NCBI RefSeq assembly: GCF_006351925.1
Contig: NZ_CP040924.1
Location: forward strand, 1,944,001-2,008,000
Reading direction: 5' to 3'
DNA: 64,000 nucleotides
Source of the DNA: Clostridium thermarum
Lineage (GTDB): Bacteria; Bacillota; Clostridia; Clostridiales; Clostridiaceae
A model generated the notes under the pieces. That model had not been told where the DNA came from and searched no databases. It saw only the letters and a list, made by a program, of their open reading frames with translations. A program made the translations under genes and the position numbers. The first letter of the stretch is position 1; every line of letters starts with the position of its first letter. Positions 1 to 8,809 of the stretch are shown here, one piece after another.

Positions 1-59
1 ATTCAGTTCTGCTGAATTTTATCCATAATTGTCCATTGTCAAATGTTTATTGTCAATTA

Positions 60-542
60 TTACAGGTACTTCACTAGGATCTCTACAGCCTTCTCCAAAT
101 ACGTTTGATCTATTTTTGAAAACCTGTCAAATACAGGACTGTCAATATCCAGTACGCCTAGTAGTTTATCATCTTTTATGATAGGTATAACTATCTCCGA
201 ATTTGAAGCGCTGTCACATGCGATGTGTCCATCAAACTCATGTACATTAGCAACTCTTTGGGTTGCTTTTAATTTTGCTGCAGTTCCGCAGACTCCGCTG
301 CCAATCTCTATTCTACAGCAAGCTGGAAGGCCTTGAAAAGGACCAAGCACCAATTCTCCATCCTTATATAGGTAGAATCCTACCCAGTTTGTTTCCTCTA
401 ATGCAGACTTTATTATTGCTGATGTATTGCTTAGATTAGCAATAAAATCTGATTCGGATTTTAACTGTCCTTCTATGAGTAACAGCATTAGGTTGTATTT
501 ATCTTCAATTTTCATATCTTTAAAGTTATCTACGTTTATCAT
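60..542 (-). CDS. Free methionine-(R)-sulfoxide reductase (GAF-domain fRMsr)
   Basis: A 160-residue single GAF domain matching the fRMsr family (E. coli MsrC/YebR type), which reduces free methionine-R-sulfoxide in the cytosol and so repairs oxidised methionine. The family cysteines are visible: one in PACCRIEIG, one in GSGVCGTA and the catalytic one in HIACDSAS. The family length is about 160, so the gene is complete. ATG at 542 follows GGGGGAATATA. The start overlaps the end of the upstream gamma-carbonic anhydrase gene by 17 nt, so the two are translationally coupled. No clear terminator is seen in the 59 bases left in the window. The family call is firm; physiological role is inferred from the family. 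Confidence 0.9.
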   Translation of the reverse strand: MINVDNFKDMKIEDKYNLMLLLIEGQLKSESDFIANLSNTSAIIKSALEETNWVGFYLYKDGELVLGPFQGLPACCRIEIGSGVCGTAAKLKATQRVANVHEFDGHIACDSASNSEIVIPIIKDDKLLGVLDIDSPVFDRFSKIDQTYLEKAVEILVKYL

Positions 543-1041
543 TATATTCCCCCATCATCTTTATGTAGTGTTCTGCAGAACTTCTCAGTTTTTTATATTC
601 TTCTTCAGTAAGATTTCTAATTATTTTTGCAGGAGATCCCATACAAAGTACACCTTCTGGTATTTCTTTTCCTCCGGGAATTAGTGAGCCGGCTCCGATA
701 ATTGTGTTTTTCCCTATTTTACAATTGTTCATTATAATTGATCCCATTCCAATCAGGCAATTGTCCCCTATCTCTGCACCGTGTATAATGGCATTGTGGC
801 CAATGGTCACATATTTGCCTATAATGGTTGGTGCAGTGTCTTTGCTTCCATGGATTACGGAATTGTCCTGTATATTTGTCCCCTCTCCAACGGTAATATA
901 ATTGTCATCCCCTCTTAGAACAGCACCAAACCAAATACTGCAATTTTTTTCTATGGTTACATAACCTATTATATGACTACCTTCGGCTATAAAAACATCT
1001 TCAGCCACCTTAGGGTATATTCCCTTGTAAATATGGAGCAT
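526..1041 (-). CDS. Gamma-class carbonic anhydrase family protein (left-handed beta-helix)
   Basis: 171 residues of hexapeptide repeats (IGDNCLIGMGS, IGKNTIIGAGS) typical of the gamma-CA/YrdA/PaaY family. The three zinc-ligand histidines are present, one in VIHG and two in IGHNAIIHG, so a metal-binding trimer is expected. Family members either hydrate CO2 or act as uncharacterised metal enzymes; the sequence does not decide which. The start is set by GGAGGCGTTTCT before ATG. It is the first gene of a two-gene operon with the downstream fRMsr gene (overlapping ends). The upstream 200 bp is shared with the divergently transcribed nrdJ. Confidence 0.88.
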   Translation of the reverse strand: MLHIYKGIYPKVAEDVFIAEGSHIIGYVTIEKNCSIWFGAVLRGDDNYITVGEGTNIQDNSVIHGSKDTAPTIIGKYVTIGHNAIIHGAEIGDNCLIGMGSIIMNNCKIGKNTIIGAGSLIPGGKEIPEGVLCMGSPAKIIRNLTEEEYKKLRSSAEHYIKMMGEYNDKRR

Positions 1042-1140
1042 AGAAACGCCTCCTATTCTTGTTTTTTCTCTTTTAATTCTGCTTAAATTTCCGTATTTTT
1101 AGACATATTATTCTTTTTGTTTCTTAATACTTATTATTTA

Positions 1141-1227
1141 TTGTGTTTATTATAGAATTGTCATATAATATTTATTGTGCACACAATATATTGTATTGAG
1201 TGTGCATGTTGACACAATATATTGAGT
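1141..1227 (+). promoter_or_regulatory. nrdJ promoter with two tandem NrdR boxes
   Basis: TTGTGT (1141-1146) and TATAAT (1164-1169) form a sigma-A promoter with 17-bp spacing. Downstream lie two near-identical 16-bp palindromes, ACACAATATATTGTAT (1181-1196) and ACACAATATATTGAGT (1212-1227). Both match the NrdR consensus acaCwAtATaTwGtgt. They start 31 bp apart, about three helical turns, as NrdR box pairs normally do. The boxes lie at and just after the start site, fitting ATP/dATP-sensing repression by NrdR. No nrdR gene is in the window. Confidence 0.85.
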
Positions 1228-1245
1228 TGTTTTTGGAGGTGTACA

Positions 1246-4194
1246 ATGGAAAGTATTAAAAACTTACTTACTAGATATTATACTAAAGAATTAGAAAAAA
1301 ATAAAACTAAAACTGTATATGATTTATTTAAATGGAAAAGGGTCGATGTCATTTTAAAGGATTATAAAAGCGGTAAAGTGCTGGTAGATATGAAAAACCT
1401 TGAGTTCCCGGAACACTACTCACAAAATGCCTGTGATATAATAGCCTCTAAGTATTTTAGAAAAGCTGGAGTACCAAATGAAGTAGGCTATGAAAACAGC
1501 ATGAGAATGGTTGCTCATAGAATGGTTAAGTTTTGGAGTACAGCTCTAAAGGATGAAGGATTGATAGAAAACGATGAGGAAGAGGCAATATTCTACGATG
1601 AAATGGTCTATGCATTATTAAGCCAATTGTATGCACCTAACTCTCCTCAATGGTTTAACACCGGTTTGAATTTAGCCTATGGAATCACTGGTGAATCAAA
1701 TGATACATATTATTTTGACCCTATAAAGAGAAAAGTTGTAAAGTCTAAAGATGCTTACAGCAGAACACAAGCTTCTGCTTGTTTTATATTATCCATTGAA
1801 GATAAGCTGCTAGGACCCCATTCTATTACAGAGCAATATGTTACTGAGACTAAGCTGTTTAAAGGAGGCTCCGGTACCGGCACCAACTTCTCCACAATCA
1901 GAGCCGTTGGCGAAAAGCTATCCGGTGGCGGTGTTTCATCAGGCCTCATGAGCTTTTTAAAGGGATTAGATAGAAATGCAGGTGCAATAAAATCCGGTGG
2001 AACAACCAGAAGAGCTGCAAAAATGGTATGTTTAGACATAGATCACCCTGAAATAGAGGAATTTATTACTTGGAAGTCAAAGGAGGAAATGAAGGTACGT
2101 GCTTTGGCCAAGATGGGTTATGACACAGACATGGATGGCGAAGCCTATCAGACAGTTTCCGGTCAGAACAGCAACAACTCACTAAGACTTAGCGATGAAT
2201 TTATGATGAAAGTTGCTAATCTTGACAAGAATCCGGAGGTTACAATAAAGCTAAAGGGAAGAAAAGACTCCTCCGTAGACAGAGAGGCTAAGGTTAAAGA
2301 CCTGTGGGAAATGTTTAATAAGGCTGCTTGGGAGTGCGCAGACCCTGCCCCTCAGTTTAACGATACTTTTAATGCATGGCACACTTGTCCAAATGGAGAA
2401 GATGGTGTTTATAACGCCCCTTATAATAGAATTAATTCCACAAATCCATGTGGTGAATATGCTTTTTTAGACGATACCTCCTGTAATTTAGCTTCTATAA
2501 ATATATATAGGTTTTACGACAATGATACAAAGGCCTTCGATATTGAAGGATATATGCATACTATATCACTGGTACAGCTTATATTAGAAGCATCCATACA
2601 TTTTGGTCAATTTCCTACTGAGGATATTGCTAGAAAGACTTATTTGTTTAGAACTACCGGCTTAGGTATATCTAACTTGGCTTCTCTTTTAATGGTAATG
2701 GGTTTACCCTATGATTCAGATGAAGCTAGGAATGTAGCAGCAGGCTTAACGTCATTGTTAACTGCGCAATCCTACTCTGTATCAGCTCTAATGGCAAAAA
2801 AAGTTGGTCCTTTCGAAAAGTTTGAATTAAATAAAGAGCATATGCTAAGGGTTATAAGGAACCACTGCAGGGTGTCAGGAGCACTAGACGGTGAATATGA
2901 GGGGTTAAACTATAAACCAGTGGAAATCAATCATGAAATATTAAACAAGTGTAAACTTGAGAATTTAAGTGACGTTGTAAAAAATACGTGGATAAAGGCT
3001 TTAGAAAACGGAAAAGAGTTTGGGTATAGAAATGCACAGGTTTCAGTAATAGCCCCTACTGGTACAATTTCCTTTGCAATGGATTGCGGAGCAACTTCCA
3101 TTGAGCCCTTTTTCAGCCACATAGTTTATAAAAAGCTTGTTGGCGGCGGATTTATGACTGTAATTAATCCAGTAATAGAATTAAGCTTAAAGAATTTGGG
3201 GTACAGTAAAGAAGAAATTGAGGATATTTTAAATTATGTACTAAGAAGTGAAAAGGTAAAAGCAGGTAACGTAGAATATGACAAAATAATAGATGGTAAA
3301 CTAGAAGGTGCGCCACACCTTAAACCTGAACACTTACCAATCTTCGATACAGCAAATAAGTGCGGAACCGGCAAAAGATATATTGCACCGGAGGGTCATG
3401 TAAAAATGGTAGCAGCTTTAACGCCGGTTATTTCAGGTGCTGTTTCAAAAACAGTAAATCTACCAAAGGACGCTACAATAAAAGACTTTGAAGTTGTTAC
3501 CTTAACTTCCTGGAAGTTAGGAATAAAGGGTATCACCCTTTACAGGGATTCTTCAAAAGCAAGCCAACCTCTAAATACATCTTTAGAGGAAGGTAAGGAA
3601 GTAAATCTTGAGAATTTGACTTATGATGCTCTTTTAAAGTATGCAAAAGAAATGCAGCAAAACAGCGGTTATACTAAGAGAAACAAGCCTCAGGGTATAA
3701 GGTACGGTACTACACACCCTGCACAAATTGATGATGTAAAGATATATACAACTGTAAACAGAGATGAAAAAGGAAGAATTTGCGAAATATATATAACGAC
3801 TGATAGAGAAGGAACAATAATTACAGGACTGCTTAATTCTCTATCGAAATCAATATCAGTTATGCTTCAATATAATGTTCCTCCAAAGGATATCGCCAGA
3901 ATGTTGAGAGGACAAAAATATGAACCCTACGGTTTTGTACAGAAGCATCCTTATATCAAGCATGTAAGCTCAATATCTGATTTGATCAGTAAGATAATAG
4001 ATATAGAATTGAATGATTTTACAAGATGTCAAGTAAAACCTCATAATCATGCCGTGGAAGTAGTTTCTCATAAAAATGATACAGGTGAAAGGGTATATAG
4101 TGCAAGTTGTAAAAATTGCTCCAGTACAAGAATGGTTAAGAATGGAACCTGTATGGTGTGCCTCGATTGTGGTACTACTACCGGATGCAGCTAA
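1246..4194 (+). CDS. nrdJ: Adenosylcobalamin-dependent (class II) ribonucleoside-diphosphate reductase
   Basis: 982 residues; makes deoxyribonucleotides from ribonucleotides using B12 as radical generator, independent of oxygen. Core signatures: ASACFIL (first redox Cys), GGSGTGTNFS, SGQNSNNSLR, STNPCGEY (thiyl-radical Cys) with DDTSCNLASIN, and APTGTIS. After a linker, the C-terminus carries a zinc-ribbon-like tail (CKNC, then CMVCLDCG) typical of clostridial NrdJ. ATG at 1246 is chosen because GGAGGT sits 6 nt upstream; an upstream TTG at 1222 lies inside the second NrdR box and has no ribosome site. Length is normal for the family. A terminator follows directly. Confidence 0.97.
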   Translation: MESIKNLLTRYYTKELEKNKTKTVYDLFKWKRVDVILKDYKSGKVLVDMKNLEFPEHYSQNACDIIASKYFRKAGVPNEVGYENSMRMVAHRMVKFWSTALKDEGLIENDEEEAIFYDEMVYALLSQLYAPNSPQWFNTGLNLAYGITGESNDTYYFDPIKRKVVKSKDAYSRTQASACFILSIEDKLLGPHSITEQYVTETKLFKGGSGTGTNFSTIRAVGEKLSGGGVSSGLMSFLKGLDRNAGAIKSGGTTRRAAKMVCLDIDHPEIEEFITWKSKEEMKVRALAKMGYDTDMDGEAYQTVSGQNSNNSLRLSDEFMMKVANLDKNPEVTIKLKGRKDSSVDREAKVKDLWEMFNKAAWECADPAPQFNDTFNAWHTCPNGEDGVYNAPYNRINSTNPCGEYAFLDDTSCNLASINIYRFYDNDTKAFDIEGYMHTISLVQLILEASIHFGQFPTEDIARKTYLFRTTGLGISNLASLLMVMGLPYDSDEARNVAAGLTSLLTAQSYSVSALMAKKVGPFEKFELNKEHMLRVIRNHCRVSGALDGEYEGLNYKPVEINHEILNKCKLENLSDVVKNTWIKALENGKEFGYRNAQVSVIAPTGTISFAMDCGATSIEPFFSHIVYKKLVGGGFMTVINPVIELSLKNLGYSKEEIEDILNYVLRSEKVKAGNVEYDKIIDGKLEGAPHLKPEHLPIFDTANKCGTGKRYIAPEGHVKMVAALTPVISGAVSKTVNLPKDATIKDFEVVTLTSWKLGIKGITLYRDSSKASQPLNTSLEEGKEVNLENLTYDALLKYAKEMQQNSGYTKRNKPQGIRYGTTHPAQIDDVKIYTTVNRDEKGRICEIYITTDREGTIITGLLNSLSKSISVMLQYNVPPKDIARMLRGQKYEPYGFVQKHPYIKHVSSISDLISKIIDIELNDFTRCQVKPHNHAVEVVSHKNDTGERVYSASCKNCSSTRMVKNGTCMVCLDCGTTTGCS

Positions 4195-4222
4195 AAAAGG
4201 TGACCTTTGGTCACCTTTTTTT
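4193..4222 (+). terminator. Intrinsic terminator of nrdJ
   Basis: AAAAAGGTGACC, loop TTT, GGTCACCTTTTTTT. The stem starts at the stop codon, and the A-rich 5' arm can also serve the convergent gene ending at 4221. Confidence 0.9.
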
Positions 4223-4535
4223 ACCTTTTGTTTTTTACTCTATTTGGTTTTGCCTTAGGTTTAATTTTAATTTGTTTCTTCTTTTCAACCTTGTCAGTGC
4301 TGATAACGTTGAAAAACCATAAAAATGGAATTACAGAGATCGATATTAAAACAAATGATAGAATTTGAGGTACTTTACCCATGCAGTAGGAAGAAAGCAT
4401 AATCAGCAGAACACCTAGTGCAAATATAAGCCATTTGTTTATATTAAGTTTATCTAAAACAAATATTTTAAGTAGGTTATATACAATTAAAGTAACTAGG
4501 GCAAGCACGATTAATAAAAGTATTTCCCAAAACAT
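4221..4535 (-). CDS. Small membrane protein, unknown function
   Basis: 104 residues with three predicted membrane segments (about 3-24, 34-50 and 55-75) and a strongly basic tail after residue 80 (KVEKKKQ through KPNRVKNKR), which should face the cytosol. I do not recognise a family. The start is supported by AAGGGGGGATAATT before ATG. It stands alone, converging on nrdJ across a shared terminator. The downstream product of the AT-rich 4536-4801 region is separate, with no other gene seen there. Confidence 0.6.
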   Translation of the reverse strand: MFWEILLLIVLALVTLIVYNLLKIFVLDKLNINKWLIFALGVLLIMLSSYCMGKVPQILSFVLISISVIPFLWFFNVISTDKVEKKKQIKIKPKAKPNRVKNKR

Positions 4536-4801
4536 AATTATCCCCCCTTTTTAACTAGAGTATGAATTCTGAATTAGCGGCAGCATGTGTCACTAAATCT
4601 AAGGTTTTTACCTTTTTATCAGCATTGTACATAACAATAATATTTTATAGTATAAAATTCTTTATGTAAATTATAATTTTTTACCCTAAAAAAAAGAACA
4701 AAATATTAAATTTAATAAATATTTTAAATAAAATTATTAATTTATCACTAAAATCTGATATAATTAAATAAACATAAATTATTACGTTATGAGGTGAGCA
4801 T

Positions 4802-5269
4802 ATGAGTTTTGTTTCTAATCCACAGCTAGATGAATTGGATTATCAAATACTTGAGATTTTAATAAAGGATTCAAGAACGCCGTACTTAGAAATTGCTAGA
4901 ATGTGTCATGTTAGTGGTGGTACAATCCATGTAAGAATGAAGAAGATGGAAGACATGGGGATTATTAAAGGTACTAAGCTATTATTGGATACATCAAAAC
5001 TTGGGTACGATGTTTGCTGCTTTGTAGGGATATTCTTAGATAAATCTTCCTCATTTTCATATGTTCTTGAAGAGATGAAGAAGATTAAAGAAATTGTTGA
5101 ACTACACTACACCACAGGTGAGTATTCAATATTTGTTAAAGTCATATGTAAAAGTATTTCACATCTTCAAGACTTATTGATGAATAAGGTTCATGTTATT
5201 ACCGGAATCCAAAGAACTGATACCTGGATATCCCTATCACAACCAATAGATAGAAATATTCAGTTTTAA
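4802..5269 (+). CDS. Lrp/AsnC family transcriptional regulator
   Basis: 155 residues: an N-terminal winged HTH (about 9-70; LDYQILEILIKDSRTPYLEIA is the usual start of the family) followed by a RAM/AsnC ligand domain (about 75-150). Members bind amino acids as octamers and regulate amino-acid metabolism genes. ATG at 4802 follows GAGGTGAGCAT. It is monocistronic, closed by a terminator shared with the convergent XRE-TPR gene. No target can be named from context. Confidence 0.92.
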   Translation: MSFVSNPQLDELDYQILEILIKDSRTPYLEIARMCHVSGGTIHVRMKKMEDMGIIKGTKLLLDTSKLGYDVCCFVGIFLDKSSSFSYVLEEMKKIKEIVELHYTTGEYSIFVKVICKSISHLQDLLMNKVHVITGIQRTDTWISLSQPIDRNIQF

Positions 5270-5298
5270 CAATGCTTCAAAACTTTATTTCTATAAAT

Positions 5299-5350
5299 AA
5301 AAAGAGTATATCACAAAACAGTTATGGTTTAATGACGTACTCTTTTTATC
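5299..5350. terminator. Bidirectional terminator between convergent regulator genes
   Basis: Stem AAAAAGAGTA (5299-5308) / TACTCTTTTT (5338-5347) with a 29-nt loop; A/T tracts on both sides let it act on either strand. Confidence 0.7.
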
Positions 5351-5351
5351 T

Positions 5352-6623
5352 TTACATTGCATTTTCCAATACATCTATAAAAGTTTGCAACTTAGACACT
5401 TGAGAGGTTTTTAAATAAAATTTTGAAAGCAGTAAAATATATTGTGTTAGATTCTTGCCACATTTGCTATTGACCAATAATTGCTCCAAATGAGAGGCAT
5501 AATTTTCAAACTTATTTAGCTGATAGTTTGAACTTAAGATGTTAAATATGGACTTATAACACCATAGGGCATAGTCCTCTTGATTATAAACTTCACTGTT
5601 TAACAAAGCATAGTCGTAATACCTAATTGAATATTTGTTAAAACCATATTTAGATAATTCTTCAGCAAAATCTATGGCAATTTTACTATTTGCTTCATCA
5701 GCATGTAAGGAAAGAGCCAGTATACATTTATCTTGATAAATAAGACCTTCTTCTTCTTGTTGAGTGACAAAATAAGCCAAAGATAGTTTGTGTAGGATTA
5801 AGTAATCCTCCGATGAATCATTCATTAAAAGCTTTTTTAGAAGTGATATTACCGATGAAAATCTCCTCTCTTCAAAGTAAATATTAGATTTTAGGATTAT
5901 TAAATTCTTTTTCTGTGACGTGTTGAGTTTTTTACTCTTTAATAACTTTTCTATTAGTTTAAGAGCCTCTGGATTTCTATTGGTATGAATAAGTGTATCT
6001 AGGAATTCCATGTTTGCCATAAAGATAAGATTATCATCCTTGTGTTTGGACAATATATCATTCATTGCCCTTCCAATACAATCTTCAGCCATATCATATC
6101 TCTTTACTCTATTATAACATCTTGTTTGAAAGATTAAGGCTTTAATTTCACTGGGATAGTCTTCGATTAATCTATAGTATTCACTGGCCAGGTTGTAACA
6201 CTTTATTGCTGCATTAAAATCCTCTTCCTGTTCATAGAATCTTCCCAAGGTTAGTTTTATGTCTCCCATTATGTCAAAGCAATTATTTTCCTTTGCTTTT
6301 TCAAAAATAGCATTAAAGTCTTCAGCAGAACTATCTCCTTTTAGTGCCTCATGGTAGGCATTTCTGATGTTTTCTTTTATATAATAACTATCGTTACTTA
6401 AAAGATCCTTTAAACTGAGGTTTAATTCAATACCTTTACTAGCTGCAATCTTATTAAAATTATCTGCAAGGATCATAGCTGTTACAGTGGTTAATTGGAT
6501 TTTACCGCTTTCTATTAGGCTTACCATGCTGTGAGACATCCTAGTACCGGCAGCCTCTTTTTGCGAAATTTTTAACAAATTTCTATATAATTTTACCATA
6601 TTTCCGCTGTCTATTCGATCCAT
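5352..6623 (-). CDS. XRE-family HTH regulator with C-terminal TPR repeats (RRNPP-like architecture)
   Basis: 423 residues: an N-terminal HTH_3 domain (about 8-65; SQKEAA...MSHSMVSLIESG) followed by helical TPR-type repeats up to the C-terminus (ALIFQTRCYNRVKRYDMAED, KNLIILKSNIYFEERRFSSV and similar). This is the layout of peptide-sensing RRNPP regulators (PlcR, Rgg, clostridial Qsr). No short propeptide ORF is visible on either side, so a cognate signal is unproven. The start at 6623 is preferred over 6629 because GAGGGGGA then has a 7-nt spacing. Divergent from the DUF378 gene across 228 AT-rich bases. Confidence 0.82.
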   Translation of the reverse strand: MDRIDSGNMVKLYRNLLKISQKEAAGTRMSHSMVSLIESGKIQLTTVTAMILADNFNKIAASKGIELNLSLKDLLSNDSYYIKENIRNAYHEALKGDSSAEDFNAIFEKAKENNCFDIMGDIKLTLGRFYEQEEDFNAAIKCYNLASEYYRLIEDYPSEIKALIFQTRCYNRVKRYDMAEDCIGRAMNDILSKHKDDNLIFMANMEFLDTLIHTNRNPEALKLIEKLLKSKKLNTSQKKNLIILKSNIYFEERRFSSVISLLKKLLMNDSSEDYLILHKLSLAYFVTQQEEEGLIYQDKCILALSLHADEANSKIAIDFAEELSKYGFNKYSIRYYDYALLNSEVYNQEDYALWCYKSIFNILSSNYQLNKFENYASHLEQLLVNSKCGKNLTQYILLLSKFYLKTSQVSKLQTFIDVLENAM

Positions 6624-6851
6624 TCTCATTCCCCCTCAAATAAAAGCTACTATAAAAACATCCTATAATAATATATTTTACTATATATTCCGAAAAAATA
6701 AAAATAATTTTATGATAAAGCCCTTTATACTTATATTTGTTAAAAATTTATTAATATATAAATTTAAAAACTATAATAAATTTTTAAATCCCACATAATT
6801 TTTTGTATTCTGCTAAAAATAAATACATAAATTCTATTCAAAGGAGATGTT

Positions 6852-7067
6852 ATGATTATGAAAGCCTTAGATGCAATTGCTCTTTTATTAGTTATAATTG
6901 GCGCTATCAACTGGGGACTAATTGGATTCTTTCAGTTTGACTTAGTAGCAACATTATTTGGAGATATGACAGGACTAAGCAGAATAATTTATGCCTTGGT
7001 TGGTATAGCTGGTCTTTATGCAATATCTTTCTTTGCAAGAGATAGAGAAACTTCTGGTACAAGATAA
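6852..7067 (+). CDS. DUF378 family small membrane protein
   Basis: 71 residues with two hydrophobic segments (about 4-25 and 40-60), containing the DUF378 pattern ALLLVIIGAINWGL and the second helix IIYALVGIAGLYAI. Function of the family (B. subtilis YuzA type) is unknown. AAGGAG precedes ATG 6852 by 6 nt; ATG 6858 is a possible alternative. Monocistronic, followed at once by a strong terminator. Confidence 0.88.
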   Translation: MIMKALDAIALLLVIIGAINWGLIGFFQFDLVATLFGDMTGLSRIIYALVGIAGLYAISFFARDRETSGTR

Positions 7068-7071
7068 GAAT

Positions 7072-7099
7072 AAAAACCTCCCTAGGGAGGTTTTTATTT
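7072..7099. terminator. Bidirectional terminator after the DUF378 gene
   Basis: Perfect palindrome AAAAACCTCCC / GGGAGGTTTTT; serves the DUF378 gene and the convergent acyltransferase. Confidence 0.9.
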
Positions 7100-7111
7100 T
7101 CTAAAATTGTC

Positions 7112-7807
7112 CTAAATTTCTGCATAATTAGCTTGAATTATTGACTTAACATGTTCTGACAGGTTAATCTTTTCCTCTTTACTCAGGGCATCGGTATATA
7201 ATGGTTTTCCAATAACTAATCTGACATTGGCAGGCTTTACGGTATTAAATTCCTCATAAGCCTTATAGCTCCCACAAATTGTAATAGGAATAATTGGTAC
7301 AGAAGCTTTTAAAGCTAACTTCATGCTCCCCTTCTTAAATTCTCCGATTTTGTCACTTCTACTTCTTGTTCCTTCTGGAAAAATCACCATGGAACTATGG
7401 CTTTTTAAGTTTTTAACCCCCTGATTAATGGAGTCTATGGCGTCTCGAAGGCTGTCTCTGTCTAAGAACACACAGTGAATTTTCTTCATCCAAAAACTCA
7501 TGAGAGGAACTTTCTTTAATTGCTTTTTTGCTATAAAGCCTATAGGCTTATCAATCTGCGATAAAATGAGGGGGATGTCAACATAACTCTGGTGATTTGC
7601 TACAAAGAGGCAATTTCCGACTGGAACATTATTTATACCCTCGGTTTGTATCTTAACACCAAGTGTTTTCATGGTATACTCAGCCCATCTTTTAACTTCT
7701 TTATAATATATTTCTTCCTTACTATCTATATTTTTTGCTTTCAAGAGTTTTAATCTGGCAACAGCCATGAAATTAAATATCTTGGCAATCTTAATTACTT
7801 TGCTCAT
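7112..7807 (-). CDS. 1-acyl-sn-glycerol-3-phosphate acyltransferase (PlsC-like)
   Basis: 231 residues. The acyltransferase block I, NHQSYVD (HX4D), and block III, FPEGTRSRS, are intact, together with the IPIVPV-type block seen here as VPIIPITICG. The enzyme acylates lysophosphatidate to phosphatidate at the inner membrane face in phospholipid synthesis. ATG at 7807 is chosen (AGGGTGG about 8 nt upstream); in-frame GTG codons at 7819 and 7813 are alternatives. Monocistronic, divergent from the ComEC-like gene. Confidence 0.9.
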   Translation of the reverse strand: MSKVIKIAKIFNFMAVARLKLLKAKNIDSKEEIYYKEVKRWAEYTMKTLGVKIQTEGINNVPVGNCLFVANHQSYVDIPLILSQIDKPIGFIAKKQLKKVPLMSFWMKKIHCVFLDRDSLRDAIDSINQGVKNLKSHSSMVIFPEGTRSRSDKIGEFKKGSMKLALKASVPIIPITICGSYKAYEEFNTVKPANVRLVIGKPLYTDALSKEEKINLSEHVKSIIQANYAEI

Positions 7808-7900
7808 TTTCACAACCACCCTTCAATGTATAAAATTACTTATAATTACCAATAATAGTAAGAAAAACTTACTTTATATAAGCTTATGGAGGCATTGTAT

Positions 7901-8788
7901 ATGAAAAGAAGATTGTTCCTAAAATTTATAATTTTGGTCTTAATATTTTGGAGATTTTTTACCTCTTGCAATTATAGCACAAATGATAATATGGAAACAA
8001 ATAATTCCATAGAAAAAAATGATATTCTTAGAGTACATTTTATAGATGTAGGACAAGGAGACTCAACATTGCTACAGGTGAATGGTTTTAATGTACTTAT
8101 AGATGCAGGACCTAACAGTGCCTCACATAAGCTATTGCCGTATTTAAAAGGCAATAATGTAGAAAATATTGATTATGTCATAGCTACACATCCAGATGAA
8201 GACCATATCGGCGGTATGGATGAAGTTATTAAAAACTTTAATATTGGAATTTTGTATGCACCTAAACTTACTAAGGATACGGATACATTTATTAGCATGG
8301 TAAAGGCTCTTAAAAGTAAGGGACTTAAGATTAATGTTGCTTTGGATGATATTGCTTTAAACCTTGGCGAGGATATTATACTTAATTTTTTAGCCCCAAT
8401 AGAAGAAAATTATGAAGAAGTCAATAATTACTCAGTTGTTACTAAGTTAACTTATAAAAATATATCGATGCTATTTATGGGTGATGCTGAGAATTTAGTA
8501 GAAGCCCAGCTTTTAAGAGATAAGGTGGATATAGATACAGATGTTATAAAGATCGGACATCATGGCAGTTCTTCATCAACTTCTGATGATTTTTTACGTG
8601 TTGTTTCTCCAGAATATGCGATTATTTCTTGTGGTAAAAATAATAGATATAAACATCCTCATAAAGAAACCATAAATAAACTGGAGAATGCAAAGGTTGG
8701 CATATATAGGACAGATCTTCTTGGTACTATAATTATTTCAAGTGATGGTAACAATATAACAACCACAACAATGGACCAGGCTAAATAA
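7901..8788 (+). CDS. Secreted ComEC/Rec2-like metallo-beta-lactamase-fold protein (probable lipoprotein)
   Basis: 295 residues. A hydrophobic N-terminus ends in a lipobox-like FTSC (about residue 23). The rest is a metallo-beta-lactamase domain of the ComEC C-terminal type: FIDVGQGDS, THPDEDHIGG (HxDxDH metal motif), MGDAE, and IGHHGS, then YAIISCGKNNRYKHPH. Stand-alone proteins of this type are secreted hydrolases of uncertain substrate, possibly nucleic acid or phosphodiester. Without the ComEC membrane channel it is not a DNA uptake pore. GGAGG supports ATG 7901 rather than the upstream ATG 7886. Confidence 0.86.
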   Translation: MKRRLFLKFIILVLIFWRFFTSCNYSTNDNMETNNSIEKNDILRVHFIDVGQGDSTLLQVNGFNVLIDAGPNSASHKLLPYLKGNNVENIDYVIATHPDEDHIGGMDEVIKNFNIGILYAPKLTKDTDTFISMVKALKSKGLKINVALDDIALNLGEDIILNFLAPIEENYEEVNNYSVVTKLTYKNISMLFMGDAENLVEAQLLRDKVDIDTDVIKIGHHGSSSSTSDDFLRVVSPEYAIISCGKNNRYKHPHKETINKLENAKVGIYRTDLLGTIIISSDGNNITTTTMDQAK

Positions 8789-8800
8789 CCTGGTCCATTT
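8772..8800 (+). terminator. Terminator overlapping the ComEC-like gene stop
   Basis: TGGACCAGG (8772-8780) / CCTGGTCCA (8789-8797) followed by TTT; the loop contains the stop codon. Confidence 0.8.
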
Positions 8801-8809
8801 AAATTTACT

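Noticed and set aside
1..59. TTGTCAAT words at the window start, also near 14748-14768
   Set aside because: Short AT-rich direct repeats of low complexity; no defined unit, CRISPR spacing or element ends.
1755..2039. Antisense frames inside nrdJ, thrS, hydrogenase and other long genes
   Set aside because: Mirror-frame artefacts of real genes with no ribosome sites.
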